In this document: piece by piece, positions 59,266 through 64,000 of the stretch
How the letters are laid out: each line of letters opens with the position of its first letter
Numbering within the stretch: the first letter of the stretch is position 1
NCBI GenBank assembly: GCA_902779315.1
Contig: CACZBC010000003.1
Location: 1 to 64,000 of the forward strand
Source: an uncultured Bacteroidales bacterium
GTDB taxonomy: Bacteria; Bacteroidota; Bacteroidia; Bacteroidales; Bacteroidaceae
Direction of reading: 5' to 3'
DNA length: 64,000 bases
Translations under genes and position numbers: made by a program
Notes under the pieces: model-generated
Seen by the model: only the letters and a program-made list of their open reading frames with translations
What the model was told of the DNA's origin: nothing
The model's database searches: none

Positions 59266-60091
59266 TGAACCTTTCAGGTATCTTGACGACAAGCCTCAGC
59301 TCAAACATCGCGGGCTTGTTCAAGGCATAAGGAGGACGGCACCAAGTTTGACAAATGCGTGCGAAGCGAGTCCATTTGTCGAAATCGCGAGCTTTCTTTT
59401 CTGTGGCATACTTGATAGTGCGGCTACGCTTGTAGATATGCTTCTTCCATCCTTGTGCCACACGGTCTGCGTCGCCAAGCCTCCCTTCCAAAATCTTACA
59501 GTCTGCATAACCAAAATGCAGGAGATACAAATCTGAGGCAATGTGGAAGTTGTGCCCTTTGACACGATGGAAACCACTGCCCCACCGGCAAGGTTGCGAT
59601 ATGATAGAAGGCTTTGTGTAGCGAGTCCCTATCTGAGCATAATGCCGTTGGCTTAGGAACGTCTTCTCCAAAGACAGGTCGCCCTCTTCATCCAGTTTCT
59701 GGCCGAAGTCAAGCCCTAGTGGAGATAGACTGACATCAATATCCAGCCGCGACAAGAACTCTTTGAGTCCGATGCCAAGTTTGGGGTCAACAACAATATA
59801 TTCATCAGCATCTACACCTATCACTATATCATAACCTTTGGCAAAGAGTTCAGCAGCCTGCTGAGAGAGAAACTTCAACCTTCCCTTCTCAGCAGTCACT
59901 ACCTGCTGCCCTATTTTGGGATGCAGAAACGCATTTGTCCCTTGACAGACATCAGCGACAGCCTGATCCTCTCCATCATAATAGATGTAGAGGTTCTCCT
60001 TTCCAAGTTCTCGCCCGTAATACTCCACCCACTTGCGCAGGAAGAAGTCATCATTGCGGACCATCGTGAGTGCTGCTATGTGTTTCATCAT
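59252..60091 (-). CDS. GT2/GT92-like glycosyltransferase
   Basis: A 279-aa putative glycosyltransferase of the Glyco_tranf_2_4/GT92-like group. It opens MMKHIAALTMVRNDDFFLRKW, which is typical, and has IVIGVDADEYIVVDP (the DxD-type site) and later LLHFGYADCKILEGRLGD. The family is less well defined than classical GT2. ATG 60091 or 60088 is required because the -7 element lies at 60114-60107. It is the first gene of a two-gene unit with the GT2 gene. Confidence 0.78.
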   Translation of the reverse strand: MMKHIAALTMVRNDDFFLRKWVEYYGRELGKENLYIYYDGEDQAVADVCQGTNAFLHPKIGQQVVTAEKGRLKFLSQQAAELFAKGYDIVIGVDADEYIVVDPKLGIGLKEFLSRLDIDVSLSPLGLDFGQKLDEEGDLSLEKTFLSQRHYAQIGTRYTKPSIISQPCRWGSGFHRVKGHNFHIASDLYLLHFGYADCKILEGRLGDADRVAQGWKKHIYKRSRTIKYATEKKARDFDKWTRFARICQTWCRPPYALNKPAMFELRLVVKIPERFNDVL

Positions 60092-60106
60092 TTTATGTAC
60101 GATGTA

Positions 60107-60114
60107 CAAAGGTA
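60107..60114 (-). promoter_or_regulatory. -7 element of the GT92-like/GT2 unit
   Basis: TACCTTTG on the - strand, leaving ~10 nt of leader before ATG 60091. Confidence 0.65.
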
Positions 60115-60262
60115 CGATAAAAAATGGAAATTGGGAAATGAAAAATGAAAAATTAACAAATGCAATAGCAATTTCTTCATTCTTCGTTGGCTCTGCCGAG
60201 CTAAAGCTTCTTTATTCTTGTAATAATTCCCAGTTCTTAATCCTTAATTCTTATTTTCTTTG

Positions 60263-60270
60263 TATCTTTG
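60263..60270 (+). promoter_or_regulatory. -7 element of the O-acetyltransferase gene
   Basis: TATCTTTG, 24 bp before ATG 60295. It excludes the in-frame TTG at 60268 as a start. Confidence 0.65.
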
Positions 60271-60294
60271 CACACAGAAAAAAGTCTATATACT

Positions 60295-60963
60295 ATGGGA
60301 TTGAGAACTTATTTTAGAAATAAGAGAAGGAAATGGCTTATGAAGATGCTACCCGAGCTTGGCGGCTTGATTGAGCAGGGTGCGTATTACTTTAACGAAA
60401 CCAAGTCCATCCGACTGTCCCAGAAATGCAAGATCTATCCACCCTATCACCTGTACGACGTCAAAGTGGGTGATTACACTTATATTTCGATGAATTCGAG
60501 GATTTCTATGGCAAGGATTGGCAAGTTCTGCTCCATCGGTCCTAACTTTGTATGTGGGCACGGAGTACATCCCATCGATGGTGTCAGCACATCGCCGATG
60601 TTCTATTCCACCATGAAACAGAATGGGACGACCCTCTCCCATCAAGATAAATTCAAGGAACGCAAGCTCATCCGCATTGGCAACGATGTGTTCATCGGAA
60701 TGGGTGTAACGGTATTGGATGGCGTAACGATAGGCGACGGAGCCATCATAGGGGCTGGAGCCGTTGTGTCAAAAGACATTCCACCCTACGCCATCGCCGT
60801 GGGTTGCCCCATCCACGTTGTCCGATACCGTTTCGACGAAGAGACCATACAGAAATTCCTCGACCTGAAATGGTGGGACAAGGGCGATGATTGCCTCCAT
60901 CTTGTGGAAAAGCATTTCCTCAATCCAGAAGAGTTTCTGAAGGCCGCACGAGATAACGCTTGA
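60295..60963 (+). CDS. CatB-related hexapeptide-repeat O-acetyltransferase
   Basis: A 222-aa left-handed beta-helix acetyltransferase of the CatB/xenobiotic acetyltransferase-like group. It shows ARIGKFCSIGPNFVCGHGVHP with a conserved His, and hexapeptide turns IRIGNDVFIGMGVTVLDG and VTIGDGAIIGAGAVVSKD. In glycan clusters such enzymes O-acetylate a sugar residue. Monocistronic in the sense that a repeat array starts at its stop codon and the next gene is on the other strand. Confidence 0.9.
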   Translation: MGLRTYFRNKRRKWLMKMLPELGGLIEQGAYYFNETKSIRLSQKCKIYPPYHLYDVKVGDYTYISMNSRISMARIGKFCSIGPNFVCGHGVHPIDGVSTSPMFYSTMKQNGTTLSHQDKFKERKLIRIGNDVFIGMGVTVLDGVTIGDGAIIGAGAVVSKDIPPYAIAVGCPIHVVRYRFDEETIQKFLDLKWWDKGDDCLHLVEKHFLNPEEFLKAARDNA

Positions 60964-61073
60964 CACAGCACGCCTAATTCGCAAACGTGGCACGTTAAGA
61001 TGAGCAACGTGGCACTTCATGTTTGACATCATGACGTGCGACGTTGGCAACAACTGCTAAGGTCGCTCCGGAC
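60964..61073 (+). repeat. 22-bp intergenic repeat array 11 (5 units), overlapping a gene end
   Basis: Units at 60964, 60986, 61008, 61030 and a divergent last unit at 61052 (AACTGCTAAGGTCGCTCC). They are of the GTGGCACGTTAAG subtype. The last unit runs into the convergent glycosyltransferase gene and supplies its stop codon and last codons. No stem-loop terminator is visible for either gene. Confidence 0.78.
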
Positions 61074-61923
61074 TCTGCCCTGGAAGGCGGTGCGAATACA
61101 AACGACGGCGGTCGACATGCAGAAAGAGAAAGTTTATCAATTTCAGCAGATTATGTAAAAGGAAACGCAGCCATCCTTTACGCTCCCGAGCATGTTGGAG
61201 GTAGATGTGGTCGGCCGTGTTTTCATATTGATTAAATCGTTGCATGACGGGCCTCAGCCAGTCGGGAATGATTTCACGACGGATGCGCAAGCAATCTGCT
61301 AATCCCGCCTTGGGCTGACTGCTGACACCAGTCATGTCGTAGCTGCAAACGACTGTGTCCACTCGCTGGAACGTTGCTCCGGCAAACAGCAGTTCCATCC
61401 ATCTGGCATAGTCGGCACAAACGCTGTAACTTAGGTCGAAGCCTTTCTCCTGTAGGATAGAAGTGCGCACAAACATGGCCTGGTGAGAGATGTTGTGGTA
61501 GTAGAAAATAGATAAATCCAAAGGGTACGGCATACTGCAAAGCACCTGCTTGTCGGGATAGACCTTGTACCAATCGCCATAGACAATGTCAGCCGTGAGC
61601 GGACTGGCAAAGACTGTCTGAAGTGTCTCACTCGAAAAATACGTGTCTCCCGAGTTCATGCACGAAACATACTGCCCCTGGGCATGGCGGATACCCTTGT
61701 TGATGGCATCGTATATGCCTTTGTCCGGCTCGGAGCACCAATAGGAAAACAGTTCTTTGTTAGCCTCAATCAGATCGAGGCTGCCGTCTGTACTGCCTCC
61801 GTCGATAACAAGCCATTCGTAGTCGGCAAAGGTCTGAGCTCTGACCGAAGCCATCGTACGGGCCAGCCCATCGCGATTGTTATAGTTGATGGTGATGATG
61901 GAAAGACTCACCATAGTTCTCAA
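61057..61923 (-). CDS. Family 2 glycosyltransferase
   Basis: A 288-aa GT2 enzyme (285 aa from the alternative ATG at 61914). It has SLSIITINYNNRDGLARTM, WLVIDGGSTDGSLDLIE, SEPDKGIYDAINKGIRHAQG and MNSGDTYFSSETL in place of the usual DxD, and HNISHQAMFVRTSIL. It is related in layout to WcaE-like transferases. The last residues, PERP, and the stop are written by the end unit of the repeat array. It follows the WbsX fusion gene by 34 bp on the same strand. Confidence 0.88.
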   Translation of the reverse strand: MRTMVSLSIITINYNNRDGLARTMASVRAQTFADYEWLVIDGGSTDGSLDLIEANKELFSYWCSEPDKGIYDAINKGIRHAQGQYVSCMNSGDTYFSSETLQTVFASPLTADIVYGDWYKVYPDKQVLCSMPYPLDLSIFYYHNISHQAMFVRTSILQEKGFDLSYSVCADYARWMELLFAGATFQRVDTVVCSYDMTGVSSQPKAGLADCLRIRREIIPDWLRPVMQRFNQYENTADHIYLQHARERKGWLRFLLHNLLKLINFLFLHVDRRRLYSHRLPGQSPERP

Positions 61924-61957
61924 TTCTTAATCCTTCTTTTTTAATTCTTTATTCCCT

Positions 61958-63898
61958 TCAGTACCTTATCCCTTTCCAGAGTTTGAGTAGGGGGAACTTT
62001 ATGTTGTGAAAACCTTTTCCTTGATACAGGCGTTTCATGTCGTGAGGGTAGAGTTTACGTCCCTGCCGGTAGAGTTGCCACAGGGCAAACTGCTCCCAAA
62101 GACTCTTTCCCGCTAGCGAGAGATGGCCGATGAAGTCCTGCGTGATGTCTGGGCAAGCATTACTGGCGCTGCAACTCTCCTGGTTGTAAATCATGGCAGG
62201 GTGTGTCGTGGTCCAGATGCGGGCTGTGCGCATGATGCCGAAGAGGCTTTCAGCATCCTCGTAGCGACGCAAGTCCTCGCGGAAAGGATGCTGGAGAAGC
62301 AGGCTGCGCAACATGACGCATGAACCGGCAACAGGCATAAAGCGTTCAGTACACCAGGCCCGGAAATTGTTTCTGAGCACTCCTTCACGGTACTTGTTGG
62401 AGTATGGAGTTAGCTTTCCACCATGTCGTAGCTGATGTGTGCCGCAAAAGAAATGGCAGTCGGGGTGCTCCTGAATCAACTTCGCAAAGTGTTCGAGTAT
62501 GCCAGGCACAAGCTCGTCATCTGCGTCAAGTATCATCACCCAGCGTCCCCTTGCATTCCGCACACCTAGATTGCGTGCTGAAGCAGGGCCACCATTACTC
62601 TTTGTAAAATATCTGATGCGTTCAGAACGGATTCCTTTCGCACGTTCAAGGCTGCCGTCAGTAGAGCCGTCATCAACGACTAGTATCTCGTAGTCTGTGA
62701 ATGTCTGCGACAGAACTGACTGTAGTGTCCGGCAGATATACTCTTCCTTATTATATAGAGGCACGACGATGGAGAGAAGCGGATTGTAGTTCTCCACTTC
62801 CGTTGTGGCTATACCTTCAGCACCTCGGAAAACCTTGCCACAAGCCTCTATGTACTGCTTGCCCCAGCGTCTGTCCGGCTCAAGGTAGTTGCCCTCGCCC
62901 CACTCGTTCCATGCCTTAATGAACACCAACCGTTCCTGCTCCGACCTGCTGGCCACATGATCCGACGCGACCTTGCAAAGCCGTGCCCACCCTGCAGGAG
63001 TGGAATCAACAAGCATGTGTGCCACCACACCACTTCGTGGCGAGTGGTCGAAATCGGGATTGATGCAGGGAAGCACCTCAGGGTGTTGCGAGAAGATATC
63101 GCGAGTTCTGTTGACGTAATCGTCGTAGCGCACAGTATATGGAATGCCCGAAGCAATGAGGCTTTCACGCAGTTGTCGTTCGCTCTTGCTGCACTGCCAG
63201 GCATCCACACTATCAAGCAATGGGTCCAGGACAAGCGAGTCGTAGTGATGCTCCTTGTCTGACCATTTTAGTGAAGGAGAACCTATACAAAGGGCAAAGA
63301 AATGGAAGCCTTCCAGTCCGTGCTCGTGTGCCAAAGCGTCCCACACCTCGTGCATGTGCTTAATATCTATCTTCGAGGGGTCGAACACACCGAAGATGAG
63401 CTTGCCGTTCACCTTCATGTAACGTTTGTCCTGAAAGGCTGGAAGCATCGCATTGAAATGGGCAACGAGGTCTTCATCACCCGGATAGGTCTGCTCCACA
63501 AGCAGTTTGTCGGGCAAGTCAGGGTCCCATGTCTTGGAATACCACGAGTGGTTGGCCCAGCAGAGGCAGAATGGGAAATCCGGCTTTCCTCTGCTTACCA
63601 CATCGTCGAACACCTCATGCAACAGTCGCTTGCCTCCTCCGAACCAATAGTGCCAATAGCAAAAGCCCTCGATGCCAGCTTCGCGTGCAAGCTGAGCCTG
63701 TTTCTCGCGAGTTTCTGGTACACGCAAGTCATAGAAGCCAAGGTCGCGAGGAATGCGTGGCTGATAGTGCCCAGGAAAAAGCGGGACTGCACGAGCCACA
63801 TTGGTCCACTCGGTGAAGCCGGGTTCCCACCACTCATCGTTCTCCGGCGTTGGATAGAACTGTGGCAGATAAAATGCTATAGGACGGACTTTATTCAT
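61958..63898 (-). CDS. WbsX-like (GH99-like) domain fused to GT2 glycosyltransferase
   Basis: A 646-aa two-domain protein of the surface-glycan locus. Residues ~1-355 are the WbsX/GH99-like domain: AFYLPQFYPTPENDEWWEPGF split as AFYLPQFYPTPEND and EWWEPGFTEWTNV, GFCYWHYWFGGGKRLL, and FIKAWNEWGEGNYLEPD. From ~370 to 646 it is a GT2 transferase (LSIVVPLYNKEEYICRTLQ, VVDDGSTDGSLERA, GPASARNLGVRNARGRW and MILDADDELVP). WbsX-type proteins are common in O-antigen clusters but their reaction is uncertain. The fusion suggests the two act on the same growing glycan. It is downstream of a partial transporter-like gene. Confidence 0.85.
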   Translation of the reverse strand: MNKVRPIAFYLPQFYPTPENDEWWEPGFTEWTNVARAVPLFPGHYQPRIPRDLGFYDLRVPETREKQAQLAREAGIEGFCYWHYWFGGGKRLLHEVFDDVVSRGKPDFPFCLCWANHSWYSKTWDPDLPDKLLVEQTYPGDEDLVAHFNAMLPAFQDKRYMKVNGKLIFGVFDPSKIDIKHMHEVWDALAHEHGLEGFHFFALCIGSPSLKWSDKEHHYDSLVLDPLLDSVDAWQCSKSERQLRESLIASGIPYTVRYDDYVNRTRDIFSQHPEVLPCINPDFDHSPRSGVVAHMLVDSTPAGWARLCKVASDHVASRSEQERLVFIKAWNEWGEGNYLEPDRRWGKQYIEACGKVFRGAEGIATTEVENYNPLLSIVVPLYNKEEYICRTLQSVLSQTFTDYEILVVDDGSTDGSLERAKGIRSERIRYFTKSNGGPASARNLGVRNARGRWVMILDADDELVPGILEHFAKLIQEHPDCHFFCGTHQLRHGGKLTPYSNKYREGVLRNNFRAWCTERFMPVAGSCVMLRSLLLQHPFREDLRRYEDAESLFGIMRTARIWTTTHPAMIYNQESCSASNACPDITQDFIGHLSLAGKSLWEQFALWQLYRQGRKLYPHDMKRLYQGKGFHNIKFPLLKLWKGIRY

Positions 63899-63952
63899 CT
63901 GCTTACCTTTCTCGTAGATATTGGGTGGATGCCTGACAGTATCTTCATCTTC

Positions 63953-64000
63953 TTACAATTGTTGCATGTCGTAGAGGCGTTTATAGTAGCCGTCCTTTGC
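63953..64000 (-). CDS. C-terminal fragment of a gene running out of the window (ABC-transporter-like)
   Basis: Only the last 15 residues (AKDGYYKRLYDMQQL) are inside the window. A GYYKRLYDMQ-type ending is common at the C-terminus of MsbA-like and other ABC transporter ATPases, which would suit a polysaccharide or lipid exporter ahead of a glycan gene set. With so little sequence the product is a guess. The 55 bp to the next gene hold a 17-codon ORF of doubtful meaning. Confidence 0.35.
   Translation of the reverse strand, partial: AKDGYYKRLYDMQQL

Noticed and set aside
63898..63948. 17-codon ORF MKILSGIHPISTRKVSR before the WbsX fusion gene
   Set aside because: Short, with no ribosome-binding site or promoter evidence; it ends within the next gene's start codon region, which can arise by chance.

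Overview
The window looks like a chromosomal segment of a Bacteroidales bacterium, most likely a member of the Prevotellaceae. Four things point there. Nearly every transcription unit starts behind the Bacteroidetes -7 element TAnnTTTG, in places with a TTG or TTTG about 19-20 nt upstream. Shine-Dalgarno sequences are nearly absent. Secreted proteins end in Prevotella-style sorting tails. Several lineage-typical families occur, such as a YghO-like GNAT protein, a DUF4271 protein next to hemD, and a bifunctional PutA without a DNA-binding domain. The identification comes from sequence features alone; no database was searched.

Layout. 0-4 kb: rpsP, an FdtA-like sugar ketoisomerase with a fused acyltransferase/aminotransferase, and three tRNA genes (Ser, Glu, Met). 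4-11 kb: ribF, a THUMP-like methyltransferase, a ComM/YifB ATPase and putA. 11-19 kb: a secreted PI-PLC-like protein, a low-molecular-weight phosphatase with a small outer-membrane protein, a free-standing prolyl-tRNA editing domain, a secreted multidomain protein, and a membrane-anchored AraC-type regulator. 19-33.4 kb: two tandem paralogous genes for giant secreted beta-helix proteins (2285 and 2334 aa) ending in paired dockerin repeats. 33.7-37.4 kb: the GNAT-parE-coaD operon. 37.6-43.6 kb: a GH2 beta-galactosidase overlapping a PfkB sugar kinase, and a LexA/S24-type repressor. 43.7-54 kb: CoA-transferase-recJ-recQ, tatD, and the metK-LOG-DUF4271-hemD-rnpA-yidD operon. 54-64 kb: a U32 peptidase, then a surface-glycan locus with a lipid A acyltransferase, several glycosyltransferases, an O-acetyltransferase and a WbsX-GT2 fusion.

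The most striking signal is not a gene. Eleven intergenic spaces carry short arrays of a degenerate 22-bp unit (consensus CGTCACACTAG, then TAAATTGCAAA) in direct head-to-tail register with no spacers. Every array lies just past at least one gene 3' end. Several transcription units end in an array with no visible stem-loop terminator. I do not recognise this repeat family.

The second regulatory find is the metK leader. It carries a SAM-II-like riboswitch that overlaps a strong GGAGG. That GGAGG serves an 18-codon upstream ORF rather than metK itself.
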